A model generated the notes under the pieces. The model was not told the origin of the DNA and ran no database searches. It saw only the letters and a program-made list of their open reading frames with translations. Shown here piece after piece: positions 1 through 6,825 of a stretch of 14,028 nucleotides of DNA. Both the position numbers and the translations under genes were made by a program. The stretch spans positions 1-14,028 of the forward strand of contig CAUHFD010000053.1 in NCBI GenBank assembly GCA_959605275.1. Direction: 5' to 3'. The DNA is from an uncultured Eubacteriales bacterium (GTDB lineage: Bacteria; Bacillota; Clostridia; Oscillospirales; Ruminococcaceae). Numbering within the stretch: the first letter of the stretch is position 1; every line of letters starts with the position of its first letter.

Positions 1-247
1 AACAGAGCCATTCGTCTGAGTCAGGTGCATCCTTAACGAATACATCATAAGCCATTGCCAATCCCGTCGTAGAACGAAACAATACTGCATCAATCCTGAC
101 GCAACCGACCGTTAAGGATGCCGCCCGTTGCTCAACAAAATCATACGGCGGCTGTTTCTTGAGTCGGGCAATCTGCTTTTCTCCCATATATTTTTTGTAG
201 GAATATCCCGCACCGAGCTTTCTTTTCAGCTCTTTTACTTGTTTCAA
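1..247 (-). CDS. Hypothetical element protein, 5' part only (runs off window)
   Basis: An open minus-strand frame begins at a TTG (247-245), 9 nt behind a strong GGAGG (261-257) and 15 nt after the stop of the cyclotransferase gene. It stays open to the window edge, about 82 codons. The translation starts MKQVKELKRKLGAGYSYKKY and later contains VGCVRIDAVLFRSTTGLAMA followed by YDVFVKDAPDSDEW. The basic, helical N-terminus is followed by what looks like a small beta-rich region. I do not recognise the family with confidence. An in-frame ATG at 187 is an alternative start but has no comparable ribosome site. The spacing makes it the next gene of the same operon. Confidence 0.6.
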   Translation of the reverse strand, partial: MKQVKELKRKLGAGYSYKKYMGEKQIARLKKQPPYDFVEQRAASLTVGCVRIDAVLFRSTTGLAMAYDVFVKDAPDSDEWLC

Positions 248-262
248 AGCCTGTCGCCTCCG

Positions 263-847
263 TTATAAATGCATCTGAGCGGAAAAGTAAAAGGGATTGT
301 TTTCATCCGGTTCATCCTGCGACAATTCTTCATCTTCATCATCCTCGCCGGCAATGTCAAACAGCGTTTGCTGCTGCCCCCGGTGAAACTGTTCCGCGTA
401 ATATTGCCTTGCGCTGTTCATCACCGCCGCATCCAGCACGTCGGTATCCATCCCGCAATCCTCATACCCCTCATGCACCGTTTGATAATAATAGGGGGAC
501 GGCAAGCCGAAATCCATTTTCGGATTCATAATATATACCATTCCGGTGACTTCTTCCCCATCCAGCCGCACCGAAATATCCTGTTTGAAATAGTGGGAGG
601 GATATCCCTCATAGCGATCCAAGGAGACTTCGTCCCTCGGTTGGATTTTCCACACTGCCACCGGCACCGATGCATCTTCTTTCGGCATGATGGTAGCAAA
701 GGCAGATGCCGGGGAACCTTTGAATTGCAATTCATATCCGTATACCGTGCCGATACCGTATAACTTTGCGGTCGGGCATCGATGCTTCATCTGTTTAAAA
801 TTGAGGTTGCTTCCGTAAGCAACATACAAGCGTTTGCTCATAATCAT
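263..847 (-). CDS. Gamma-glutamylcyclotransferase-like protein with acidic C-terminal tail
   Basis: This 194-residue protein has the hallmark YGSNL motif at residues 11-15 and the conserved acidic position in LDRYEGYP (E80), which is the catalytic Glu of the gamma-glutamylcyclotransferase (GGCT/AIG2) fold. GGCT enzymes release 5-oxoproline from gamma-glutamyl amines or peptides; the substrate here is unknown. The fold ends near residue 150. The rest is a strongly acidic tail (EDDEDEEL and on) ending FYFSAQMHL, which is not part of a normal GGCT. The ATG at 847 is preceded by AAAGGA at suitable spacing. It lies 21 nt after the amidoligase gene. The pairing of amidoligase and GGCT genes is known from comparative genomics and suggests one enzyme forms, and the other opens, a gamma-glutamyl-type amide bond. 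Confidence 0.85.
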   Translation of the reverse strand: MIMSKRLYVAYGSNLNFKQMKHRCPTAKLYGIGTVYGYELQFKGSPASAFATIMPKEDASVPVAVWKIQPRDEVSLDRYEGYPSHYFKQDISVRLDGEEVTGMVYIMNPKMDFGLPSPYYYQTVHEGYEDCGMDTDVLDAAVMNSARQYYAEQFHRGQQQTLFDIAGEDDEDEELSQDEPDENNPFYFSAQMHL

Positions 848-868
848 TGTTCCATCCTTTCTGAAATT

Positions 869-1885
869 TCACATTGTCATAGAAAAAACAGGAGCGGTTT
901 GCTCCTGCTCAGTCGGTTCTTCTCTATCGTTCTGCGGTGTTTCCTGTTCTTCTGCCTGCTGTTCGGCAAGACGTTTGGCAGCCAGCCTCTCTTTTTGCGC
1001 CGCTGCCTGTGCCGGATCCCGCCACGCAATGTTTCCGTCAAGATTCTTCAGCAGATGCTGCCTGGCGGTTTTGAACTCATCTCCAATGAGTCCCAACCGC
1101 AGCAGCCATGTGCGGAAGGTGTATTTTTCATTCGGACTCTGTGTTTTTATTCGGGACGCTCCTTTTTGTATCAGTGCCTGATAACTGATGGCCAGACAAA
1201 GTTGGATATATGATTTGACCTCACCGGCATGGAGGGTGGAATTGAACAGTCGAAATTCTATCGTTCCTTTTGAAAACACGCTATGGAGATTGAGCGCATG
1301 ATAGCGGCTGTCATCATAATGAAGATATCTGCCGCCCCGCCCGTTGTACCACATTTCTTCCACTTCCTGCATGGTAGTCGGGCGCTTTTGATTCATCTCA
1401 TCAAGAAATCGTGTGTCTGCTTTCTGGCAGTAATGCTCCCGTTCCACATCCACCTGCAAGGCTTTGTAGAGCATATCCTCTTTCGAAGCCATGATGTTGA
1501 CAATATTACGCAGTGTTTTCGGTGTGTGATTGGAGGCATCCACATGAACATGAATTCCACAGGAGTCGTTGACTTTCGCGCCTCCCGCACGCAGTTTACG
1601 TACCAATTCCTGTATGGTTTCAATATCCGCATACTGACAGATGGGGGATACAAATTCCACCGCGTACTGGCTTCCCGCCGCCCGGGTTCCCCTACCCTGA
1701 CACCGAATAGACGAGTCACTCATCAGCTTCCATTGCCGGTTTCTGTCATCCCGAACCGTATAGGTGTCATATCCGCCGCCCACGTGAGTCGCTGTGGTAT
1801 TAAAATATCCGGCAATAATCTGTGCCGCTGCTGCCCTTGTCAAACCGGTCATCTCTATTTCAATCCCGAAATTCTGATTTCTCAA
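869..1885 (-). CDS. Amidoligase (Amidoligase_2 type, glutamine-synthetase-like fold)
   Basis: This 338-residue protein starts with the typical FGIEIEMTGLT segment (residues 6-16; E9 and E11 fit metal/ATP ligands). It continues with CGIHVHVDAS (109-118), YHALNLHS (195-202) and GTIEFRLFNSTLHAGEV (207-223), a combination characteristic of the Amidoligase_2 family. These enzymes are predicted to join a carboxylate to an amine using ATP, modifying a peptide or making a small metabolite. From about residue 290 it becomes a charged, Ala/Gln/Glu-rich and probably disordered tail ending APVFSMTM. The start is a TTG whose TTGA overlaps the stop of the upstream small gene, implying translational coupling. 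A terminator hairpin overlaps the last codons. The substrate cannot be read from the sequence. Confidence 0.88.
   Translation of the reverse strand: MRNQNFGIEIEMTGLTRAAAAQIIAGYFNTTATHVGGGYDTYTVRDDRNRQWKLMSDSSIRCQGRGTRAAGSQYAVEFVSPICQYADIETIQELVRKLRAGGAKVNDSCGIHVHVDASNHTPKTLRNIVNIMASKEDMLYKALQVDVEREHYCQKADTRFLDEMNQKRPTTMQEVEEMWYNGRGGRYLHYDDSRYHALNLHSVFSKGTIEFRLFNSTLHAGEVKSYIQLCLAISYQALIQKGASRIKTQSPNEKYTFRTWLLRLGLIGDEFKTARQHLLKNLDGNIAWRDPAQAAAQKERLAAKRLAEQQAEEQETPQNDREEPTEQEQTAPVFSMTM
883..907 (-). terminator. Intrinsic terminator overlapping the amidoligase 3' codons
   Basis: On the minus strand a perfect 7-bp stem CAGGAGC/GCTCCTG (907-901 with 895-889) has a 5-nt loop and is followed directly by TTTTTT (888-883). 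The stop codon of the amidoligase lies downstream at 871-869, so the hairpin is inside the coding sequence. Ribosomes finishing the gene would melt it, so it may act as a translation-dependent attenuator for the cyclotransferase gene behind it. Confidence 0.65.
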
Positions 1886-2142
1886 TCGGCATCACCGTCC
1901 GCAACAGGGGCAGCGCCCACAGCAGAAGAAACAGATTGTGTCCTTTCCGGCTTCGCTGCCGGCTGGCTGTCCGCGCTCATTTCAAGAAATTCCCGCACAT
2001 TAGCCGGAACATATTTCCCATAGAGCGCATCGGCGGCTTTACTCATTTCATCCTCAAAAGACAGCCCTTTCTGTTCCATATACAGCTTGGCGGCGAACAG
2101 TTTTTGATCTTCAAATGAAACATTTACAATGGTTTTTTTCAA
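1882..2142 (-). CDS. Small DUF6103-like protein
   Basis: An 86-residue protein beginning MKKTIVNVSFEDQKLFAAKL, followed by a Met/Glu-rich helix and a segment PANVREFLEM. This resembles the small element-borne family I know as DUF6103, of unknown function; the assignment is from memory of family sequences. About residues 1-60 look like a beta-strand/helix-helix arrangement, possibly ribbon-helix-helix-like. The remainder is Ala/Pro-rich and ends GDAD, without the Met-type tail seen in its neighbours. The start is TTG at 2142 with GAGG 9 nt upstream. The stop overlaps the amidoligase start as TTGA. It could be a DNA-binding accessory factor, but nothing here proves that. Confidence 0.72.
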   Translation of the reverse strand: MKKTIVNVSFEDQKLFAAKLYMEQKGLSFEDEMSKAADALYGKYVPANVREFLEMSADSQPAAKPERTQSVSSAVGAAPVADGDAD

Positions 2143-2159
2143 ACTTTTTCACCTCGACT

Positions 2160-2711
2160 TTACATAGAAAGATCAGGCTCAGACGGATCATTCCAAGCCT
2201 GTTCCTCTTTCAGCGATGCCGCGATATCATCGGTAAGATTTCCGTAATATTCCTGCGGCCGTTCCATATCATAAACGGCATATGCATTCTTCAGATCGTT
2301 TTCCACATCACGAAGCCCCTCCTGGGAATGCCCCGCCTTAAAATACTTCCACTCATGATCCTGCGTAAAAATATATACATATGCCGTCCAGTTGTTCGGA
2401 TCATCCAACTGTTCCAGGGTTAAATTTCTTGCAGCAACATTCCTATCCCCGCGGTCACGACCGTATGCTACTGTTACACCATCTTGGCGTTCCTTGTAAT
2501 CAAAGCTGTGCGGACGGGACGGATCAGGATTAATATTTACACCCAGACAGGACAAATCACCCAGCCGAAGCAGCTCATCAAGCTTTTCCGGTGAATTGTA
2601 ATGGTCTAACAGCATTGCACCGTTGTATGTCAAATAACCGTCGTTGTGACAATAAATGGTTCGGTATTTGTTGTCCCCGATCTGCTTTGCAATATAACTT
2701 CTTGTACTCAT
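2160..2711 (-). CDS. Phage/element-type hypothetical protein (MSTRSYI family)
   Basis: This 183-residue protein begins MSTRSYIAKQIGDNKYRTIY and continues CHNDGYLTYNGAMLLDHYN. That N-terminal pattern recurs in hypothetical proteins of Firmicute phages and conjugative elements; no function is known to me. The body holds aromatic-rich strands such as NWTAYVYIFTQDHEWKYF (about 107-124). The end is an acidic stretch finishing DPSEPDLSM. The ATG has an upstream GGAG, at a rather long 11-nt spacing. It lies 28 nt beyond the truncated membrane protein gene and 17 nt before the DUF6103-like gene, so it should be in one operon with them. Confidence 0.75.
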   Translation of the reverse strand: MSTRSYIAKQIGDNKYRTIYCHNDGYLTYNGAMLLDHYNSPEKLDELLRLGDLSCLGVNINPDPSRPHSFDYKERQDGVTVAYGRDRGDRNVAARNLTLEQLDDPNNWTAYVYIFTQDHEWKYFKAGHSQEGLRDVENDLKNAYAVYDMERPQEYYGNLTDDIAASLKEEQAWNDPSEPDLSM

Positions 2712-2739
2712 TGCTATTTATTCTCCTTTTTGTATATTT

Positions 2740-3237
2740 CTATTTACTTGTTGTCTTACGAATATTTTCCATCACCTTGGTAAAGTCCTCCGCAGAAAGT
2801 TGCGTTCCGAAGGCTGTATTGACAGCAGCGATGAGCTGCTCATCAGATTGATCTGCGGCAAAGCAGCCTATCAGCTTATCGATAAAGCCATCCTCTGCGG
2901 CATGGTCAGAGAGTGCAAGCACATAGAGAACCTGCGCTTCCTTTACCCTGCCGGTAAAGCTTGCGGCGTTCATCTTTTCCTCAATGCCGAGCATAGTATC
3001 CTCCACAAGTTGCAGCTTTGCCTGTTCCTCGGTGGAGAGATTTTCGACCACCATTTGCTGCAATCTGTCGGTATCAATACGGATCTCTCCGTTGAAAACA
3101 GAAACCACCGCTGCAATCGGCATAATAATGAGAACGATAACTCCAAGCACAATGCCGCCGACTGTTTTCAGCACCTTCGGATTGGTCAGCGATGACACGG
3201 CAATCTTTTTCAGAGCAGCGCCGACTGTAGCGGACAT
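2740..3237 (-). CDS. Membrane-anchored T4SS protein; N-terminal half of an NlpC/P60-type hydrolase, catalytic domain absent
   Basis: A 165-residue protein starting MSATVGAALKKIAVSS at the ATG (3237-3235) that shares one base with the virB4 stop (TGATG), so the two are translationally coupled. It has one clear membrane segment, about residues 22-45 (TVGGIVLGVIVLIIMPIAAV). A soluble helical part follows, with IDTDRLQQMVVENLS and KEAQVLYVLAL, then NTAFGTQLSAEDFTKVMENI. In related conjugative elements, as I remember them, this N-terminal region directly after VirB4 leads into a lysozyme or NlpC/P60 (C40) peptidase domain. Here the protein stops at KTTSK and the next gene begins 28 nt later, with no hydrolase remnant in any frame. 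An upstream in-frame ATG at 3330 lies inside virB4 and is not favoured. Confidence 0.72.
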   Translation of the reverse strand: MSATVGAALKKIAVSSLTNPKVLKTVGGIVLGVIVLIIMPIAAVVSVFNGEIRIDTDRLQQMVVENLSTEEQAKLQLVEDTMLGIEEKMNAASFTGRVKEAQVLYVLALSDHAAEDGFIDKLIGCFAADQSDEQLIAAVNTAFGTQLSAEDFTKVMENIRKTTSK

Positions 3238-5072
3238 CAGCGCCCGCCTGCCTTTCCAAACAATGCAGCCTTGTAGTCGGGTGCGATCACTTGAAGAAGA
3301 TATCGTTCGTTGCCGCAACGATACAAGCAAGTGCCTCTTTCAGGATATTTGATCAGCTCAAACTCGCTCGGCTCCACTTGCAGGGCATCCATATATTCCT
3401 TCGGATTGATCTGTCCCGCGTTGAAGAGAAACTGATGTGTCGGGATGCTGAACAGTGGTTTTGTGAACTCACGGATAGAGGGTATCAAAAAATCCTCGAT
3501 ATTCTGACTTGCCAGAATAATCGAGGATTCCTTCTTGCGCACACGCTTCATGCAGTTGCGAATATATTCAATTGCGGTCATATTCGTCAGGAATAAATAC
3601 ACCTCATCAACGCTCGCGGCGGTGTTTCCTTTCCCGAGAAGCTGATTGCTCATAAAGGAGAGAATATTGAACAGCATCGCGTCTTTGAGCCGTTTGTTGG
3701 TATCCAGCAGTCCTTTTACGCCGAACACAAGGAATTCGTTGTCCGTGATATTACTGTAACCGTTAAAGTATTTGCTCTCCGCACCCACGCACATGGAGTG
3801 GATGCCAAGGCACACCTCCTGGAGTGTTTCCTCTGTATAGAGGTATTTCCGTTGCTTATCATAGCCGTAGAATTCTTCCTCGCACAGCTTATAGAAATCC
3901 TCCATAATTGGATAATCGGTTGCCTTCAGCTTGCTGTAGTCGGTGCTGTCGGTAATCCCAAATCGAGCGTAGAGTTTAGAAAGCAGGATTTCAATGGTGT
4001 CAATCTGACTGTCGCTGAAATCCTTATATGCTCTGAAAAAGTCTTTGAGATAGGCAATGTGCTGCGACAGCCGAGTTGCCTTTCTAAAAGTAATAGGTGT
4101 ACTGGGATCAATATCAACCTCATCCCCATTTGACCATGCCTTCGGCTCTAACGGATTGATCATATATTTACCGGACATGAAATCGATATAGCAACCGCCG
4201 AGGGCGGAGCATATTTCCTCGTATTCGTTTTCGGTATCCAAACAGATAATACTTTTGCCGGCCTCGCGGATATTAGTGAGAATCAGCTTTAACAGATAGC
4301 TTTTGCCCTGACCGGAGTTGCCGAGAATAAGGATATTGCTTGTAGTTTTGTCCTCGGCGCGGCGATCGAAGTCCACAAGAATATTTGTTCCGAACTTATC
4401 TCGACCGATATATATTCCATTGGGATCGGTCTTGCCGGAGAAGTTGAAGGGATAGAGATTTGCCACCGAGTTAACCGGCAATACCCGTTCATACTGCGTT
4501 CCGAATTGATTGGCGCCCACGGGCAGAACTGACAAAAAGCCTTCTTTTTGCCGCAACATCAACCGGTCTACCGAAATTTTGGAACGTGCCAGTTCCATCG
4601 CGATCTCACTCTGCAATTCCTTAAGCCCTTCCATGCTCCTTGCTTTCAGCTCAATGAACACCGAGCAGTGGAGCAACAAGCCCTGTTCTCTTTTTTGATT
4701 TGCAACCAACCGCATTAAATCCTGTAAATTGCTCTCGGCTTCAATTGCTTCGGTTACATCATTTCCACCGGATTTGAGTTTGTTTTTTCGGGCGGCATTC
4801 TGAATAATCTTCCGCTGTTCCATGCTGTCTACCAACCGATGATAAATGCGCAATGTGACTCCGCTTTTATCTGCAAGCCGGGAAAGAATAGCTTGTTCCT
4901 CGGTCGAAGGCGGATATTCTCTGATCGCCCACACACAGCGATAGCTGTCGCCTAAGATATATCGGTCGGACAGAAATTTGACCGTGCCGGGCAGGATCAT
5001 GTCAAAGAAATCCTTTGTGCGGATTTCTTCCATCTGTTCCGGCGTAAATGTTTTTGGTTTGCGTTTTAGCAT
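3237..5072 (-). CDS. virB4: VirB4-family conjugation ATPase
   Basis: A 611-residue cytoplasmic ATPase that powers the conjugative T4SS. The Walker A motif is GNSGQGKS (251-258) in NILILGNSGQGKSYL. The Walker B region is SVDEVYLFL (D489, E490). A helicase-like segment SIILASQNIEDFL (517-529) follows, as is standard for VirB4/TraE proteins. The N-terminal 200 residues form the usual VirB4 accessory domain and contain no membrane helix. The chosen start is the ATG at 5072, with GGAGG four bases upstream. An in-frame ATG at 5114 lacks a ribosome site. A 10-bp inverted repeat covers the GGAGG and a terminator hairpin lies just before that. The stop overlaps the next gene by one base. Length and motifs fit an active enzyme. 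Confidence 0.93.
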   Translation of the reverse strand: MLKRKPKTFTPEQMEEIRTKDFFDMILPGTVKFLSDRYILGDSYRCVWAIREYPPSTEEQAILSRLADKSGVTLRIYHRLVDSMEQRKIIQNAARKNKLKSGGNDVTEAIEAESNLQDLMRLVANQKREQGLLLHCSVFIELKARSMEGLKELQSEIAMELARSKISVDRLMLRQKEGFLSVLPVGANQFGTQYERVLPVNSVANLYPFNFSGKTDPNGIYIGRDKFGTNILVDFDRRAEDKTTSNILILGNSGQGKSYLLKLILTNIREAGKSIICLDTENEYEEICSALGGCYIDFMSGKYMINPLEPKAWSNGDEVDIDPSTPITFRKATRLSQHIAYLKDFFRAYKDFSDSQIDTIEILLSKLYARFGITDSTDYSKLKATDYPIMEDFYKLCEEEFYGYDKQRKYLYTEETLQEVCLGIHSMCVGAESKYFNGYSNITDNEFLVFGVKGLLDTNKRLKDAMLFNILSFMSNQLLGKGNTAASVDEVYLFLTNMTAIEYIRNCMKRVRKKESSIILASQNIEDFLIPSIREFTKPLFSIPTHQFLFNAGQINPKEYMDALQVEPSEFELIKYPERGTCLYRCGNERYLLQVIAPDYKAALFGKAGGR

Positions 5073-5076
5073 TTTT

Positions 5077-5110
5077 CCTCCTTCTGCCGTTTCGTGAAGA
5101 CAGAAGGAGG
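5077..5110 (-). promoter_or_regulatory. Stem-loop that would sequester the virB4 ribosome binding site
   Basis: Minus-strand bases 5110-5101 (CCTCCTTCTG) and 5086-5077 (CAGAAGGAGG) are perfectly complementary over 10 bp, with a 14-nt loop. The second arm contains the GGAGG Shine-Dalgarno of virB4, whose ATG starts at 5072. Folding would block ribosome access, so the site may regulate virB4 translation. The repeat is directly visible; the regulatory role is inferred. Confidence 0.7.
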
Positions 5111-5116
5111 GCATAT

Positions 5117-5156
5117 AAAAATCAGCCGTTCTGCATTCACAAAACGACTGATTTTT
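5117..5156 (-). terminator. Hairpin terminator behind the second HipA-like kinase gene
   Basis: On the minus strand AATCAGTCGTT (5153-5143) pairs with AACGGCTGATT (5130-5120) over 11 bp with one G-U pair and a 12-nt loop, followed by TTT. Upstream A residues extend the stem and make it look bidirectional. It starts 10 nt after the kinase stop codon and ends the cassette before virB4. Confidence 0.75.
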
Positions 5157-5165
5157 TGTTGATTC

Positions 5166-6692
5166 TTATTGTTGCATACTTATTCCGTGCGTATAATCCT
5201 CCGCGATGTCTTCCACTACATCGTCCTCCGCGAAGTCCTCTTGAACATGAGTATACGCCATCGCAAGCTGCTGCAAATTACTGATACGGCGCTCTACTCC
5301 TGTGGTGATCGCACGAATACGGTTTGCATCGATATAGTCGGCGGCATCCTTGCAGGACAGCACCTTTGTGATCAGCTCCTTCACATCTGAGAGCGCGTCG
5401 AAGTTTATCCAATCAAAGGAGGAAACCAGTTTTAATTGCTCTTTGTGGTGATTTTTGAAAGGCTTACACTGAACCTCTTTCTCCGAGCGCATCTGTGCCG
5501 GCATTTTGTCGTAGCCGAGCGAGGAGCCGCTGTCGTAGATCGGCGCCATACCAAGCCATTCGAGCGTTTCGGCATTCCGAATCGCACCGAAGTTGTTCAA
5601 ATGCCGGTCTTCGTTGGCAATGATATAATCCAACACGATCATTCGATCGAGAAACGGAACGATATCCTGGATGCCGAGCGCTTCACAACAGTTTACGAGA
5701 TGCCGGTAACGCGAAGTGTTGTTATCCTGCTTCTGAAACTGCAGGATACGCCATGCGGGTATAAGCTCGGTGTTTTCATTTATGAAATCCTCGCATATCG
5801 AGTACGGCGCGCCCTTGTTCCAGATGACGGTATACGGCACATGGGAGATGCCGAGCCGCTGCATAATTCCGGTGGCGATCACCTCGTTGAAAGGCTGCTG
5901 ACGAAACGGATTACTGCCGCCCTTGATGAGACAGCGTTTGCCGTCGATGATCTTCCATCGTTTTTTCAGATTGCCGTCCGAGGTGTTGTCGGGAGAACTG
6001 AAATTGAGACCGTCCTTCTTTTTGTTCTCTCCGAACAGGACATCTCCGACATCTTCCGAAAAGTCGTTGTCAAAGAAGTTGATGTCCTCCCAGCGAAGCT
6101 CTGATCCTTCGGGACGGATCCAATATTGATCCGACAGGCTAAGCCCGTAACATCTGACAAGCAGCATTTTCGTACTGGATATCTGAAGCGCTTCCAATGC
6201 CTCGTGGACACCGGAACGGCTTGCCGGGATAGAGCGTTCCGTCCACCAATCGTTAAAGGCAGTACGGTCTGCCACACCACGGCGTATCGGAATGCCCACA
6301 GGGAGATGCTCCGGTGCGTAAATCTCTCCGATTCTCTGTATAAAGCCGGTGGCGTCATCCAGTTCGATTTCCGCCACAGCGATCTTTTTGTGCATAAAGG
6401 TGCATTTCATGTTCGTCACCTCATTTCGCTTCTTTTCTTTTGTATCGGTTTTGGTAGTTGCTTTTAAACGGCGAAGCTGCTCCTGCAGCTTCTTTCGTGC
6501 TTTAAGCCGTCTTGCCAGCGGTTCCAGTTCATCGTCACGCAGATACTTGCTCTGCTTGACGCCCTTTTCCGACCACTGATGATAATAATATACCTTGCCG
6601 GCGATTGTCTTTTTTGAAATATATCCCTTCGGCAGCTTGCCTATTTCCTTGGTAAGCGCCGCTATGCTTTCCAAAAGCACTTGGTTTTCCAT
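5166..6692 (-). CDS. HipA-like kinase 2 with fused N-terminal LPKGYISKK module
   Basis: A 508-residue protein in two parts. Residues 1-90 hold the LPKGYISKKTI module (20-30), an aromatic strand KVYYYHQW, and a basic helix or coiled coil. From M95 on it is a HipA-family kinase: a region with LSDQYWIRPEGSELRWEDINF, a nucleotide-binding K257 (RCLIKGGS), the catalytic loop N360-E-D-R-H-L-N-N367, and the metal-binding APIYD (D387). HipA kinases phosphorylate targets such as glutamyl-tRNA synthetase and cause growth arrest; the target here is unknown and no HipB gene is adjacent. The chosen start is ATG 6692 behind AAGG; a GTG at 6701 is less likely. A second ribosome site precedes M95. The C-terminus is acidic (EDFAEDDVVEDIAEDY) and ends GISMQQ. 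It has its own promoter and terminator. Confidence 0.87.
   Translation of the reverse strand: MENQVLLESIAALTKEIGKLPKGYISKKTIAGKVYYYHQWSEKGVKQSKYLRDDELEPLARRLKARKKLQEQLRRLKATTKTDTKEKKRNEVTNMKCTFMHKKIAVAEIELDDATGFIQRIGEIYAPEHLPVGIPIRRGVADRTAFNDWWTERSIPASRSGVHEALEALQISSTKMLLVRCYGLSLSDQYWIRPEGSELRWEDINFFDNDFSEDVGDVLFGENKKKDGLNFSSPDNTSDGNLKKRWKIIDGKRCLIKGGSNPFRQQPFNEVIATGIMQRLGISHVPYTVIWNKGAPYSICEDFINENTELIPAWRILQFQKQDNNTSRYRHLVNCCEALGIQDIVPFLDRMIVLDYIIANEDRHLNNFGAIRNAETLEWLGMAPIYDSGSSLGYDKMPAQMRSEKEVQCKPFKNHHKEQLKLVSSFDWINFDALSDVKELITKVLSCKDAADYIDANRIRAITTGVERRISNLQQLAMAYTHVQEDFAEDDVVEDIAEDYTHGISMQQ
6408..6422 (-). promoter_or_regulatory. Internal ribosome site and ATG (M95) in HipA-like kinase 2
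   Basis: GAGGTGA (6422-6416) lies 8 nt (measured from GAGG) ahead of an in-frame ATG (6410-6408). That Met is exactly where the kinase homology begins. It could make a kinase-only product, or be a relic of two separate genes that have fused. Confidence 0.55.
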
Positions 6693-6717
6693 GATTACCA
6701 CCTTCGCTTTCAGATAT

Positions 6718-6747
6718 ATTATACCCCAAATTAACCTCTATTGTCAA
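6718..6747 (-). promoter_or_regulatory. Sigma-A promoter for HipA-like kinase 2
   Basis: Minus strand TTGACA (6747-6742), 18-bp spacer, TATAAT (6723-6718). Both hexamers match the consensus exactly. The start codon is about 26 nt downstream of the -10, leaving room for a short leader with the AAGG ribosome site. A small dyad ATGC-TCT-GCAT lies just upstream of the -35. Confidence 0.82.
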
Positions 6748-6825
6748 TGCAGAGCATGGTATTACAAAAAAGTATTCATATCATTCTTTCACGGCGCCGA
6801 CAGCAGAAGGAATACAGCCGTAAGG

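Noticed and set aside
269..3352. Long plus-strand open frames such as 269-763, 782-1213, 1283-2023 and 2984-3352
   Set aside because: They lie antisense to well-supported minus-strand genes, have low-complexity or Cys/His/Arg-rich translations, lack consistent ribosome sites and match no family I know.
6766..6815. Possible terminator after the 209-residue gene (GTATTC/GAATAC with a T6 run on the minus strand)
   Set aside because: The stem is only 6 bp around a loop of more than 30 nt, and alternative weak pairings compete; too weak to list as a terminator.
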